Origin: Adiantum capillus-veneris
Lineage: Eukaryota; Streptophyta; Polypodiopsida; Polypodiales; Pteridaceae
Length of the DNA stretch: 64,000 nucleotides
Direction of reading: 5' to 3'
NCBI GenBank assembly: GCA_014529385.2
Contig: CM043949.1
Coordinates: forward strand, 146,365,350 to 146,429,349
Shown here: in pieces, positions 1 to 12,299 of the stretch
How the letters are laid out: each line of letters opens with the position of its first letter
Numbering within the stretch: position 1 is the stretch's first letter
Program-made: the position numbers and the translations under genes
The notes under the pieces: model-generated
Databases searched by the model: none
Seen by the model: only the letters and a program-made list of their open reading frames with translations
Told to the model about the DNA's origin: nothing

Positions 1-1259
1 ACCAGTTGCAGTGGTGGCCAGCTACTGCTGCATGATTTTGTGATCGGTGTTGCCTAAATCAGCGAATCTACACCAAGATGAGCATTTACACACTGCCTAA
101 ATTGGCGGATCTGTGTGTATGTGACCAATGGACTAGACAAGACATAAAGGAGAAAAAGTATATTTACTCCGTTGTCGACATCACAGTGAAGTATATCACC
201 AAACGACTTACAAATGGTTGTGCACTATCCCAGAGCACCTTAGCTCGCATGAGTAGCTACATAGCTTACTGACAAATCATCTCAACAAAAATTCTTTCAA
301 TACAATTAGAGGGCATGAGCTTAGCAGTGTAAGAGGTAATCATAAAATTGGATAAAATATGGTTAGGATACTAGTACGAAAGCTGTAAAAATGAGTTTGC
401 AAAATAAAGTAAAGAGATTACTTATCTGACGTCCTCGCATTATGGTATGCATAGGTTTTTGTGAATCCTTAAATGAGTTAGAGAAATGTAACAAAAACAA
501 GTGAAGAACACGATAAAAACCTTTTGAGTAAGGTCAATCAAGATAGCTGCTTTATTTCCTTGAAAGTGTGGTAAACCAAATAAAGGTAATTGTGTGGAGC
601 AGTGCTATTGTACAACAACTAGTAAAATATAACAGGGGGCCATTTGAAGAGGAGGAAACCTACGAAATCTTCAAAATTTTAAAAGTGCAACCAATTGTAA
701 GTCATCAATTAAGAATGCATGACATTTGATAACGTTGATCGATAAAAGGAATTTCAGAAAGAGCATGCAATATAGCCTAGCCAGAATTAGATGAATTTGC
801 AAAAAGTGGTCACCGAGCAAGCTGAGAGTAGGAGTATGAGCCTAGAACATTTTGTACCAGCTTATGCTAATTAAAAATATTAACCAACTGAAAATAAAAT
901 GCTAACAACATTGCTAGGTATCGCAAAGGATTTAAAATATTGTGCACAGTACCGAAAAAAAACGATCATGCAAATTATGCCATAAAAATCCACAGATTAT
1001 AAGTAAAATAAAATCTCTGCAAATACTGTGATGGAATCTATTTGAAGATATTAGTTATATAAACCTAGGTCTTATGATCACTTTATGAAGCTTGATTGTG
1101 GTTGTCTCCAGCATATCATTTCATAGTTGTGTTCCAAATACTTTCTGCCTTAATTAGTGTTGTTACCCATCACAAATTTGTACTATTCGTCAATATCCCT
1201 TAGTACGCTTCTAGTCAAATTTGTGCATACATTATCATCTAGTCGCATTGTAATTGTCG
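1..1259. other. AT-rich stretch without a recognisable gene
   Basis: No reading frame here is long or protein-like. The only sizeable one (78-272, 64 codons) has no recognisable motif and is probably chance. No tandem or inverted repeat stands out. Confidence 0.6.
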
Positions 1260-1285
1260 ATGGGGCATATAGTCAATGTAATTCT

Positions 1286-1308
1286 GGGGGGGGGGGGGGG
1301 GGGGGGGG
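1286..1308 (+). repeat. G23 homopolymer
   Basis: An uninterrupted run of 23 guanines on the plus strand. It could form G-quadruplexes and its true length is uncertain, because such runs are error-prone in sequencing. A longer one (37 G) lies at 21695-21731. Each lies upstream of a copy of the transposase-like gene A, but at very different distances (1.25 kb and a few bases). Confidence 0.9.
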
Positions 1309-1574
1309 AGTTATATGAGTAGATGCTAGGGTATAGAGACGAAGATAAAGCTACATCATATATGTCATCGTCCAGTATACTATGAGATGTGAAGGAACTT
1401 GCATTGTCTTTTTAGTGATTGAGACCATTGATTAGAGTTATGAGAGTCCTCAGGTTGTTTATGCTAGGGTGGGGTAATACGAGGAGAGACATTCACAGAG
1501 TGAGATGTTTGAGTGTGTGACAATAGAGACTATACATTTAGAATAATGAGATCAAACGGACAGAATCCGGGTGG

Positions 1575-2530
<956 letters not shown>

Positions 2531-2907
2531 TTAAAATAAAAAATTTGAACATCGATGTGTGAAACTTTGGTTGCTGGCATCGGCGCTGTCCGAGGATTAG
2601 CAGCGACGGCTGCAGAAGATTTCCGTCAATGCCCGCCGCTATACTCAACTCCATGTAGCGACTCTCCTTCTTTCTCCCCCCAACAAGCTCAACAATGTGA
2701 GATTGTTCGTCTTTCACATTTACATTCTATAGATCAGGTTACCATTTTGCAACACAAAACAAAGGTACATGAACTGAAAGGAAAGGTACGAAGTTGTCAA
2801 ATGAAGGACACCATCTTGGGTGGTCGTATCCGAAAGAAGAAATTGCGCAATCTTGAAACATTGCAGGTTGCATCCGGAGGTCTCAAGAAAAGAATCCGAG
2901 CATTAAG

Positions 2908-3046
2908 GTGATGCTTCTTGGTTGACTAAATTGTCTTAGTTAAGTAATTTTTTTTGTTTTTTCTTGTTATGCATTGTTTTCATGTGCCTAAATAGTGTTA
3001 GTGAAGAAAATTTTCTGTTATTTACTCATGCATTGTCTTCATGTAG
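2908..3046 (+). other. Predicted intron 1 of gene A1
   Basis: GT donor after ATTAAG and acceptor ATGTAG. Removing it joins the two flanking frames so that codon AGA is completed across the junction, giving RALRDSIYPDKENID. Both splice sites and the frame agree. Confidence 0.6.
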
Positions 3047-3713
3047 AGATTCAATCTATCCTGACAAGGAAAACATTGACCCCAAAGCCAATATAGGAAA
3101 GAGATTGAAGCCACTTATAAGTAGAATCCTTGCAGCAGATATAGTACATGACAAGAAGTTTAAGGTCCTACAACGAAATATAGTGGACCGCTTTATTTCA
3201 TAGAACTCAGTGCCTGCAAAAGAGATACAAGGCACACTTGATTCACTTGGTGTAAGCAAAAGAGGATATTCGGCTATACAAAAATCTGTCTCATCCATCT
3301 TTGTTAAGAAGGGAATAAAATCCAAACTTTTACCATCAACCTCAAGTGTTTGGAAAGAGAGGCTTCAGCTTAATGACGCACATGGAGAATATCTTGGACA
3401 ACCCTTTCATAGTAAAGCAACTTACAGTGGCCATGGAGCAAACATGGCATATGATGAGTTCAATAATATTTTTATGGACCTGCAGATGTTGCAGAAGAGA
3501 ATGGTGGAGTTTTACAACATCACATTTGAAGAGTCACGAGGGGTATTACATTTTGTATTGAAACTGGATGAGTGTGAGCTTGTTAAAGAGAAAAAGCTAG
3601 AGCATGTTACTATTACTTTAATGAATGAAGCCCTCTCAAAGTTTCCCAATGATGATCCTTTGTATTTTAGTGTTAAATCAGAATCTCACATATGGTGGCT
3701 TGGTGCTTTTGAG

Positions 3714-3781
3714 GTAAGCGAGATTCTCAGCTAAGCTCAAATGTTCACATCTACTTAAGTCTCATTTATTTTGTGTTGTAG
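3714..3781 (+). other. Predicted intron 2 of gene A1
   Basis: A 68-bp intron, GTAAGC to TTGTAG. Removing it joins WWLGAFE to VKKEDHEILYW. The homologous gene A2 reads straight through this point (WWIGVAQ to KHDTLKW) without any intron, which supports the call and shows intron gain or loss between the copies. Confidence 0.7.
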
Positions 3782-4653
3782 GTAAAGAAAGAAGATCATG
3801 AGATTCTATATTGGGTGTTCCATCAAACTAATGTTCCGGAGGTGATTGAGCGACAGACTAACCAGGGAGAGGTACTATGTCTAGATGGAAGGGGAGACTT
3901 TCAAGTTCAGTGGCATCTTGTAGGTGACCTCAAAACATTAAAGTGCATGTATAATTGTGGAATGGGTGCAATGGCAAAGTCACCGTGTTTGTTCTGCATG
4001 GAGCCTGCAAAGGTCATGGACCCAAAGTGGTGGAGAAAAGCTCCAACACGTCACATCGAGGACCATGCTTTTCGATCGGTTTTGAAAATACCACTTGTGA
4101 ATGTCCACATCTGTACAATGCATGCCCTTTGTAGAATTGTGGAGAAATTGGTCTACTTATATAACGGGTTTTCTTGGAAAATCAAGAACTCAGCAGAGCG
4201 ACAAGTGGCCCTGCAGTGCTTAGAATTGCTACTGTCGGATATGGGGCTTCATGGTGGCAATGTGAAAATCTAGCGGGATGAAAAGAGATCAACTGCTGAG
4301 AAGGATGTCCCATGCAAACCATCCATCGGTGGGGTGAAGGCACGGAGGTTTTTATCTAAACCCCAAGGAATACGAGATCCAAAGCTAACAAAACATGGAA
4401 AATATATAACACATCTTATGTTAGCAAGGTAGAGTATCAGAGCTAGAAAAAGCTACATATTGTAGTCAAAGATCAAGAACCAACTACTCGTAACGCGAAG
4501 GCTGAGGTTTGGCGATCAATAGACATGCTATTTTTGATGTGCGACAAAGATGACTGGTCACAAGGTGATATGAACAAGTTCAAGGAGAATCTCAACCTTC
4601 TCAAAAAATCATTCAAGACAGCATGGACAGACACCCAGATTACTCACTACATG

Positions 4654-4733
4654 GTATTATTGTGTATTTGATTGTCTTTTATGTGTAACTATGTGAGTGT
4701 AAAACATTCTAAGTAATCTGTTTTCATATCTAG
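4654..4733 (+). other. Predicted intron 3 of gene A1
   Basis: GTATTA donor and ATATCTAG acceptor. Splicing joins DTQITHYM to HIIFNHLLYFIQKFG, a plausible continuous helix-rich segment before the GMEKSH block. Confidence 0.55.
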
Positions 4734-5148
4734 CACATCATTTTCAATCATTTACTATATTTTATACAAAAGTTTGGGAACCCGGCAATATGGAATACCC
4801 AAGGGATGGAAAAGTCTCATTACATGGCGAAAAATACTTATTTCAGGCACACACGACATGGTGGCTCTCGAATCAAGGCTAACAGTTTGAGAGAACTATT
4901 TGAATGGCATACAACAACTTTAACAGGTCTTGGCCTCTTCAGCAACAACACAAGCCATCATACATTTACAACAAAAAAAAGTTAAAAGATCAATGGCATA
5001 CAACAACTCCGGTGCTCGTGAAGGTCAACCAAGGTGGAGGGAGACAATGGTGTATGTGAACCACAAGTGGAGAAAGATACTCTAAGTGGATGACATTCTA
5101 CAAAATTTTTGTAATACATGATCTTATACAATTGCTACTTGAAGTGTA

Positions 5149-5592
5149 TCAAGATTTTGAAGGTTCAATTTTGTTTTTTGGCACATCACCCTTGTAACGA
5201 ATTATGAGATGTTTGAAATACTCTAAAAGTTCATCTGGGTTTTGTCTGCCAAGAGCTAGTGCCATTGCTGTGTAAGTGTAGTAATACGCTGCCCGACCAC
5301 CTGTATAGCCCGGGTAGTAACCAAAACAATCTTTGGCAAACACTTTGTCCACAAGAATGACTTTATCTGCACTTTTGGGCAGCACGGGTCCACCCAAGAA
5401 GCGTGATAGTGTCTTTAATGTGTAAGTTGCTATTGAACCCTCTTGTGACATTCCATTGTGAAAAACTACTATCGGTGACTCGCAAAGCTTTGAAAGGTAC
5501 TGTGCTAGGGCCGCATCCCTTCCACAATACTCTCGAGTCCGCCGTCGAAGGAAGTCATTCTTGTCAGCAATCGAAGACTACACATATCATGT

Positions 5593-5666
<74 letters not shown>

Positions 5667-6870
5667 AGAGAGGAGTGTTACCATGAAGCTCTCATCCTGC
5701 AGAAAGAGGTTTTCCTGCCCCACAGGTCCACAAATGTAGTTGACCCCTGACCTGAATGGTTAAACCAATCCTCCACTTCTTTGTGACTTGTTGATGGTCT
5801 TAGGCTTTGTCTTATTGCTTGGATGGTGGCTTCATCCGGTAGTGTCTCCTTGTATTTTTCAAATTTCTCAAAGAATCTTCGGAGGCATTCCATTGGATTG
5901 CTAGATGTTTCCATTGCCTCATCATCACTATTATCCTCTGAAACAAATCCACTCCTCTCCTCTTGGACTCTGGAAATGATAGCCAGGGAGAAGTCCTCCC
6001 TTAAATAAAAGATGCTTTGCACATCATGTAAAAAGATATAGGTCCTGTATCCAATCCTGAAGTCAGGCACAACAGGCAGCATCATCTGAGCATGCTTCTC
6101 AGTGAAGTTACTGACATCCAAGGGTAGTTTGATTTCTGTTGTTTTCACAGAGAGCATCTTACTTCTTTGTACTTCAATTGCCTCAACCTCAAGGTCGACT
6201 GTATCTTCAACCTCCTCGACTTCTTGTTTATGTGTTGTCTCCTCGCATTCTTTGTCTGCTGTTGCATCCTGCTCCTCTAACACCTCATCAGGATTCTGCA
6301 TGAGGAATCCAAACAGGTTGTTCAGGTAGATCATAAAGCCAAAGGATTCCTGAATAAGTTTGCACTCTTTTTGGTGCAAAGGGCAGGCTGAATGTCGGTA
6401 AGCAGGTGGTAATTCCCTATACTTCTTCAGTCCTTGTCCTTTTCCACCGAAGTCATTTAAATGAACGACAATCATACTAGCCAGAACAACCCTCCCTACC
6501 TGTACCATCAGCTGACATTGATCTCTGTAGGGCTGCAAGAATTCACTGTGGTGAGCTAAAAGGTCTTCAATATCAAATTTGGATTAAACATAGAATGGAC
6601 TAGATCATATTTGTCTCCAGCACCACATGATGCTGCAAAATCGAACAGCCTCTCATCAGTTACAGTTGGGTCTTCCAGAGAAGGCACATCCTCTTTGGCT
6701 TTACCTTTACTTGCACAAGGACTGCTTGCTGGGAGATCTGCATCATTTGAGAAGTCTATATTCCTCTTTCTTGTATTTTTCTTGACAAGTACTGTAGAGG
6801 GTGAGGGATCCTCTTGGCCTGCTGACCTCTGTGACTCTTCTTCACAAATTGAATCTTCTTGATCAATGTC
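5149..6870 (-). pseudogene. Gene B1: unknown second protein of the two-gene element
   Basis: Read on the minus strand. The main frame (6538-5678, 286 codons) can be extended upstream through one frameshift near 6575 to an acidic, Ser/Glu-rich start (DIDQEDSICEEESQ, about 6870). It is spliced at 5681/5578 to a final exon that ends at 5149. Visible features: a Leu-rich segment after CPLHQKECKLI (possible Cys/His site), a Glu-rich linker, then VVPDFRIGYRTYIFLHDVQ, then in the last exon IVVFHNGMSQEGSIATY and FGYYPGYTGGRAAYYYTYTAMALALG. I recognise no known domain. The gene is convergent with A1. The same arrangement recurs in the second copy, where homology is clear over CPLHQKECKL/C-H-x-KPCNLV and VVPDF/TVPRL...IFLHDVQ/IPLHHIQ. 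Probably a cofactor of the transposase-like protein; that is inference. Confidence 0.5.
5578..5681 (-). other. Predicted intron of gene B1, filled by a (GA)n microsatellite
   Basis: On the minus strand the donor GTAACA follows ...DESFM and the acceptor ATGTGTAG precedes SSIADKNDF. The splice is phase 0. The microsatellite at 5595-5674 occupies most of the intron, so it does not disturb the protein. Confidence 0.55.
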
Positions 6871-7017
6871 CTAACAAAAGTCAACAGTTCTTTTGGCAGA
6901 AACGCTAGCAACTGAGCTTGCAAAGGCTAGAATCCTGGCACAAGCTCTAGGTCCGGTTTTAGCCTCCTCTGCCTACTGGACCTTAATCCTGTTCATCAGG
7001 AAACATGTCAAGTATTT

Positions 7018-7018
<1 letters not shown>

Positions 7019-7088
<70 letters not shown>

Positions 7089-7188
7089 AGCACACCAAAA
7101 AAAAACATAGACTCTCTCTCTCTCTCTCTCTCCAAATCACACCAAAAAACACACATAGACACACTCTCTCTCTCTCTCTCTCTCTCTC
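7019..7188 (+). repeat. Three (CT)n tracts separated by short spacers
   Basis: Tracts at 7019-7084, 7112-7132 and 7164-7188, separated by CAAA-CACACCAAAAAA-like spacers (GCAAAGCACACCAAAAAAAA and CAAATCACACCAAAAAACAC). The spacers resemble each other, so the block arose by duplication. Confidence 0.9.
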
Positions 7189-7192
7189 AACA

Positions 7193-7253
7193 ATACTAAA
7201 GATGCACATAGAGAGTTGCAAAGAGTCCGTGTTGCTCTACGCGCCTTTAGTAC
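7193..7253 (+). repeat. 61-bp foldback sequence, copy 1
   Basis: Begins ATACTAAAGATGC and ends GCGCCTTTAGTAC; the ends are imperfect inverted repeats. It sits between a (CT)n and a (GATA)n(GA)n tract. Closely related copies lie at 12080-12142 and 12222-12284. Confidence 0.75.
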
Positions 7254-7265
7254 ACAGAGACACAT

Positions 7266-7393
<128 letters not shown>

Positions 7394-7632
7394 TTTATTA
7401 TCGTCCTCGGAGGTCAAATATGACCTATGGGACCAAAGTTACATGTGATGTAGTATGTGTATGGCTGATGAGTGACTCTCGATGCTCCAAAATTGTAGTG
7501 ATGAGAGTCGCAATGGAGAGCCCACACTTTGGCTGGGAGAGGAAAGTGTGTAGGTCTAGTTATGGCTAAAAATGTGAGAGAAGCAAGTTCGGATGTGATC
7601 AAAAGCTGAGCACTCCTAGTAGTGTGTGGTAC
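7394..7632 (-). other. LINE copy 1: 3' untranslated region with terminal hairpin
   Basis: The last 150 bp or so match the 3' end of the second LINE at 58273-58420. Both contain the short dyad GGTCA-AATA-TGACC (7412-7425 here) about 20 bp before the microsatellite tail. Such a 3' hairpin could be the signal the LINE reverse transcriptase recognises; that is inference from position and conservation. Confidence 0.7.
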
Positions 7633-10600
7633 TCAGACTCTCGAACTTGCAGTGAGCATAATGTGCACAATCGATTTGACTCTTCTCCATTGCCCCAACG
7701 CCCTATCTCGCATCGAAGGAAATGGGGAGCTAAGCCGAATTGCTGCGATAGTGCATATCGCAGACAAGGGAATAGGCTCAAGCATGTAAGTGTGAGTACG
7801 GTTTCCTCTCTCAGCGAAGAACATGGTTTTGTAGTTGGGGGCAATATAGGTGGTGTAATGTATGAAGCGTGACCCACCGGATTTCTCCCAAGCCGTAATA
7901 CATTGGCGTTGTAGAAAAGCTTCATTCACTTGAAAGTCAATTGAAGCATCATGTAGCAAGTGTAATGCATCCCATCTCCCAAACCACTTCTTTATTTTTT
8001 GCATCCATCCCGTGCTCAAGATCTTGCTTTTATGCGTCTTTTGAACTTTTTTGCTTGCTTCCCATGCAATTGTAGGAAGTCGATGTGAGGGGTTTTGACG
8101 CATCTTTATCATGTACTCCACAACCTTTCCATGCCCATAACCTCAATTGGAAGAGATCCCGACTCAAGAAGTAAGAGCATATATGGTGTTTGTGTCTTAA
8201 CTTGGAGAAAGTTGTAAGAAAAACGCTTTTGGACATTCTCAAACTCTTTCCAAGTAGACTTTGAGATGCTCCCACCCCACACTTCAACTCCATAAAGAAG
8301 AACCGGTGTCACCAAGCATCAAAAGATACTTCTTGAGAACCCAACACTTGATGTTTCGCATTACACATGTTCTCAAATGCATAATATGTCTCTTTTCCCG
8401 CTTCCAAACGACGCATAGCACATTCATGCCACTTGTGATTGGATGGAACCTCAAGGCCAAGGTACTTAAAGCTCTCAACAACTTCAAGTGTCTCGTTGTT
8501 GTACACAATGCATGGCTTCTCCTTATGGTTGGTTTTCACAAGCATAACCTTTGTTTTAGATTCATTTACAATCAGCCCACTATGCAAGCAAAAGTTCTCA
8601 AGGACAACCATAAGCTTTTGTGCATCTTCTAAAGTGTGTGCTAGAAGCACTACATCATCCGCATACAACAAAAGCATGATTACCGCATTGCAAATAGTGA
8701 CCTCTTCAATGCCTTCTTCTTGCATAAAGTCAAGTACCATTTGTTCCAATTGATCGATGCATTGACCAAAAGGAGTTGGTGACAATGGACATCCTTGTTT
8801 AACCCCAATAGTGCTTACAAAAATTTCTGAAATTTTCTTTCCCATGCGCAATTGACAAATCACCTTCTCATAGATTCGAGAAACCGCAAGCATAAACTCA
8901 CTTGGCACTTGGAGTTCTTCCATCCTTCTCCACAAATTGTTACGTGGAATCATATCAAAGGCTTTCTTAAAGTCCACAAAACAAAAATACAATCGCTTGC
9001 CTTTCAACCGACTTTCCTCCATGAGAACACGAAGATGTGACAAGATGATCAATGGTGCTATGGCATCGACGAAAACCCGGCTTGTCCCTTTGCACGCTTG
9101 TCATTCTCTTCAGCCCAATCACTCAATTTTATCTCCATTATGCACCCAAACAACTTTGCCATAAGAGACCCAATCATTATAGTCCGGTAGTTGCTTACAT
9201 TCTTTACATCCCCTCCTTTATGCAAAGGCTTAACCCAATTAGTACTCCAATCATAAGGCATACCATGTTGAAGTGCAAGGTTGAACATATCACACATCCA
9301 CTCATGGGTAAAATCTCCCGTCCATTTGATCATCTCCGGCTTGATACCTTGAAGATCTCCCGCTTTGCGAGTGGCCAACTTTTCAAGCCCATCGCATACA
9401 TCCTCAATAGTAAAAAAAGACGGCATACATGGGAGTGAACCATAAAATGGCATTTTTTCAGTATTTTCTTGCTCATATAATTGCCTACAATGTGTGTACA
9501 TATCCACTAGACTCAAGTTACCAAAATTCTCAACCCGCTTGCCTCTCAAGTTTCTCCAAAATCTTCCACATGCATGTGCCTTTTCTTGGACTTGAAATTC
9601 TTGTTGCTTTACTTCCCATCTTCTTCTCTTCTTTTGAATCAATGCCTTGTATGTACGCAAATGACTTTGATAGTTGTCTTTGTCCATAGTTGCATCAAGC
9701 TTTATCAAGGACTTTCGAGCATCTTGACATTCTTTATCAAACCACCTTTTGCGTGATCTATCTTTGTGGATACCATGGAGATGGTTTATGGCAAAGCATT
9801 CTTCCGCACAAGAACAAATAGCTTTCTTGAAAGCTTCCCATTTAGTTTCCAATGGTGCATCACATTGAAGCTTTGTCATCCATAATTTTTGCTCAACCAT
9901 TTCAATGTACATTGGTGCCCGTTTGAAATCCATACATACTGATAACTTCTCTTTCGTTTGGTTGAGATTATCATGCTTAGTTGCTTCTCCACATGAAAGG
10001 TCAATACATAAGGTGCGATGGTCAGATTCCGGGGTCCATTGACCAAACATAAAACTCTTTATGTGATACATGATGGCTTCAGAGAGTAGCATATAGTCAA
10101 TCACACTATCCCCATTATGTCTTCTACATGTAAATCCATTGGTTCCACTCCACAAAGATACACCATTGGCAATGAGCATACCCGTGCTATTACACATGTG
10201 TAAAAGTAACTTTCCATAGTGATCCGGCTCTTTCTCATCCATTGAAGTACGATCATACAAGTGAACTTCCTCCAACTCCCTTGAAATGTATGGCATATCA
10301 AATTGTTGAGTATCATGTTGCAATGTTTTTGTGCGAGCATTCATATCCCCAAATACGATAACATCACCTTCACCTTTAAATAAGTTGTCCTCTTCCAAAT
10401 CAGAAAATGGTATATCTCATCCATGCAATTAAGGGAGAATCATGATGAGGAATGTAGCAACCGGCTACAAAAATGGGTGCTCTTTTTGGTGTCATAATTT
10501 TCAGCCATACATAACGTTTTTGTCATTCTTTCACAATTGATACAAAATCTTCCAATCCTTTCTTAACCATAACATGCTAACCCTCTTGTCCTCTTCGTTG

Positions 10601-10803
10601 CTTGAGATCTTTGACCACATCAATGAATGTACATTGTAATCCTCCAAGCCGTTAATCCTTTGTGTATCATGCTCCCAAGTTTCAACAAGAAGTACAACAT
10701 CGGCTTTGCTTGTTAGTTCATCAATGCCAACCCCCGCATTCCATGGGTATCCATTACAATTCCAAAAGCATATTTTCAATTGTAACTCGGTCTCATAGGT
10801 CAC
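7633..10803 (-). pseudogene. LINE copy 1: L1-like ORF2, APE endonuclease and reverse transcriptase (broken)
   Basis: Read on the minus strand. It starts with an APE-type endonuclease (SFWNCNG-like start, LLVETWEHD, VFGDMNART, ESDHRTLCIDL). The non-LTR reverse transcriptase follows, with FVDFKKAFDMIP, GVKQGCPLSPTPFG and the catalytic YADDVVLLA intact. The C-terminal part has GRWDALHL and a Cys/His remnant. The pieces are 10803-10531, 10398-9058, 9052-8309, 8315-8109 and 8121-7633 in different frames, so there are at least four frameshifts. The original ATG has become GTG (10803), judged by copy 2. About 1.1 thousand codons match copy 2 end to end. Target-primed reverse transcription would be its role; this copy cannot be active. 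Confidence 0.9.
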
Positions 10804-10809
10804 GCATCC

Positions 10810-11756
10810 CTATTTGCTTGAGAGACTTGCCTCCTCCTTGGGCACATTTTCTTCATGAGAGATCTTGTTTTTATTATTCTTTTCCTCATATGCCTTGTGA
10901 CGCATATTTTGTTGCTTAATAGTGCGATCTTCACATACAAAACATTTTGTATCCCTCAAATAGATCCAACTATTATCAAGGATAATCTTTCGCTTGGTCT
11001 CATCCGGCATGGTGTATACAATTGGCCGTTCTCCCGAGTGAGGAGCTCCTTGCTTCCCCACTCTATATGCTCCATAGACCATAACTCCGGACATGCCAAA
11101 GTGGGTTTTGAAGAAATCTTCAATAACAATGGCAAGAGAAGGAGGTGTCTCTAACTTCTCTTCGGGAATTCCACGAATAACAATGTTCTTGGAACGTCGC
11201 TCCCGTTCCTTCAACTCCTCCACATCCACATTCTCAACATTCTTTGTTTGAACCATAGCTTGCATGAGTGAGGAATTAGAAACCACATTGCTACCACATA
11301 CATCAGCCAAGACTTGTTTGTGCATACATTTTTCATGTCGCATACATCCCCGGCTCATAGTGTCAAATTTCTCCTCTTTCAATACATGGTCATGCTCTAC
11401 TTTGCTCATCCGCTCCTTCAAAGCATTCAAGTCCACAAGAGAGCGTTTACATTCCTTGACTTCCTCTTCAAGTTGCATCAAACGTGTTGTTTGCATCTCA
11501 AGTGTCCTCTTGAGATTCTCATTCTCAACCACAAGTACCCTTAGTGTGCCATTCTCCATTGCAAGTGCTCGTAGTCTTCGCCTTGTTTGTTTACGGTCTC
11601 TTGCAATGATACCAAGTACGCCATGATCATGGTTTTCGATGTCGTTGGTTGGGTGGTTGTGTTGCTATCTCCATACTTAGGAGATTTTGGACCATTTTCC
11701 ACAATGGTTGTGGACCTTGTTGAAGAAGAAGAACCCTTGCGAGTGCCGGAAGACAT
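10810..11756 (-). pseudogene. LINE copy 1: ORF1 nucleic-acid-binding protein (one frameshift)
   Basis: Two overlapping frames (11756-11541 and 11559-10810) make up one ORF1. The N-terminus is Ser/Thr-rich. It is followed by a long coiled coil (ENENLKRTLEMQTTRLMQLEEE and LKERMSKVEHD region) and an RRM-like part with RRSKNIVIRGIPEE, as in L1-type ORF1 proteins. A conserved tail has CEDRTIKQQNMRHKAYEE. It ends six bases before ORF2, as in copy 2, which suggests reinitiation. Trimerisation and RNA binding are expected from the family. Confidence 0.75.
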
Positions 11757-11980
11757 TGTATGTAAAATAGGAGATGAGAATCAATTTTGTTGAACCTGTT
11801 CACTTCGGAAATGCTGCTACAGAAATGCCTTCCATAACTCTGAAAATTTCTGTCTTTACTCAATGCGTAGAGGACTTCGTGCTCTTTGATTGAGGCTATA
11901 GATCACCCAAATCGGAGTTCGGATGAAGAAGTTATGATCAAAAGAGTGGACTGCTGTCTACTAGGTCAAAAAACGGCTGC

Positions 11981-11983
<3 letters not shown>
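11757..11983. other. LINE copy 1 upstream region
   Basis: Probable 5' UTR of the LINE or flanking DNA; no promoter motif is convincing. It ends in the (GA)n tract at 11984. Confidence 0.35.
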
Positions 11984-12062
<79 letters not shown>

Positions 12063-12165
12063 AGAGGTCTCTTCAAACTGTACTAAAGTCGCGTAGAGAG
12101 AGTTGCAGAGGGTATTTGGTTGTCTCTGCGCACCTTTAGTACACACCACACACCGACAAAGAGAG

Positions 12166-12204
<39 letters not shown>
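11984..12204 (+). repeat. (GA)n tracts flanking a foldback
   Basis: GA repeats at 11984-12067 and 12161-12204 surround foldback copy 2 (12080-12142). Confidence 0.9.
12080..12142 (+). repeat. 63-bp foldback sequence, copy 2
   Basis: Starts GTACTAAAGTCGCG, ends CGCACCTTTAGTAC. The ends are inverted repeats of 14 bp with one or two mismatches. The centre (AGAGAGAGTTGCAGAGGG, then TATTTGGTTGTCTCTG) is identical to copy 3. Confidence 0.85.
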
Positions 12205-12221
12205 TGCGAGGACTCATAACT

Positions 12222-12284
12222 GTACTAAAGGCGCGTAGAGAGAGTTGCAGAGGGTATTTGGTTGTCTCTGCGCGCCTTTAGTAC
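12222..12284 (+). repeat. 63-bp foldback sequence, copy 3
   Basis: Starts GTACTAAAGGCGCG and ends CGCGCCTTTAGTAC, a perfect 14-bp terminal inverted repeat. Flanked by (GA)n on both sides, with a (CA)n step on the right. It shares its core with copy 2, 142 bp upstream, so this pair may also reflect a tandem duplication of foldback plus microsatellite. Confidence 0.9.
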
Positions 12285-12295
12285 ACACACACACA

Positions 12296-12299
<4 letters not shown>

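Larger units (their letters stand above)
2555..4990 (+). pseudogene. Gene A1: transposase-like protein of an unassigned two-gene element, four exons
   Basis: Four exons fit GT-AG rules. Exon 1 is 2555-2907, exon 2 3047-3713, exon 3 3782-4653 and exon 4 from 4734 to about 4980; the reading frame is kept across the first two introns. The N-terminal part is basic and may be coiled-coil (about residues 60-115). The central part has WWLGAFE, then LDGRGDFQVQWHLVGDLK, then a C-x2-C (PCLFCM), and VHICTMHALCRIVEKL. The last exons encode THYMHIIFNHLLYF and GMEKSHYMAKNTYFRHTRHGG. Aspartates around the GDLK block and the late GMEKSH glutamate could form a DDE-type catalytic triad; that is my inference. 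Breaks: TAG at 3201 and 4271 and a frameshift after about 4430. Gene B1 follows on the opposite strand about 160 bp later. A homologous gene lies at 21735-22587. I cannot place it in a named transposase superfamily. Confidence 0.6.

Noticed and set aside
78-272. 64-codon frame near the left end
   Set aside because: No recognisable motif, unremarkable composition and no supporting neighbour.
2555-4990. Host gene interpretation of gene A1
   Set aside because: Stops, frameshift and a second linked, rearranged copy together with gene B make a mobile element more likely.
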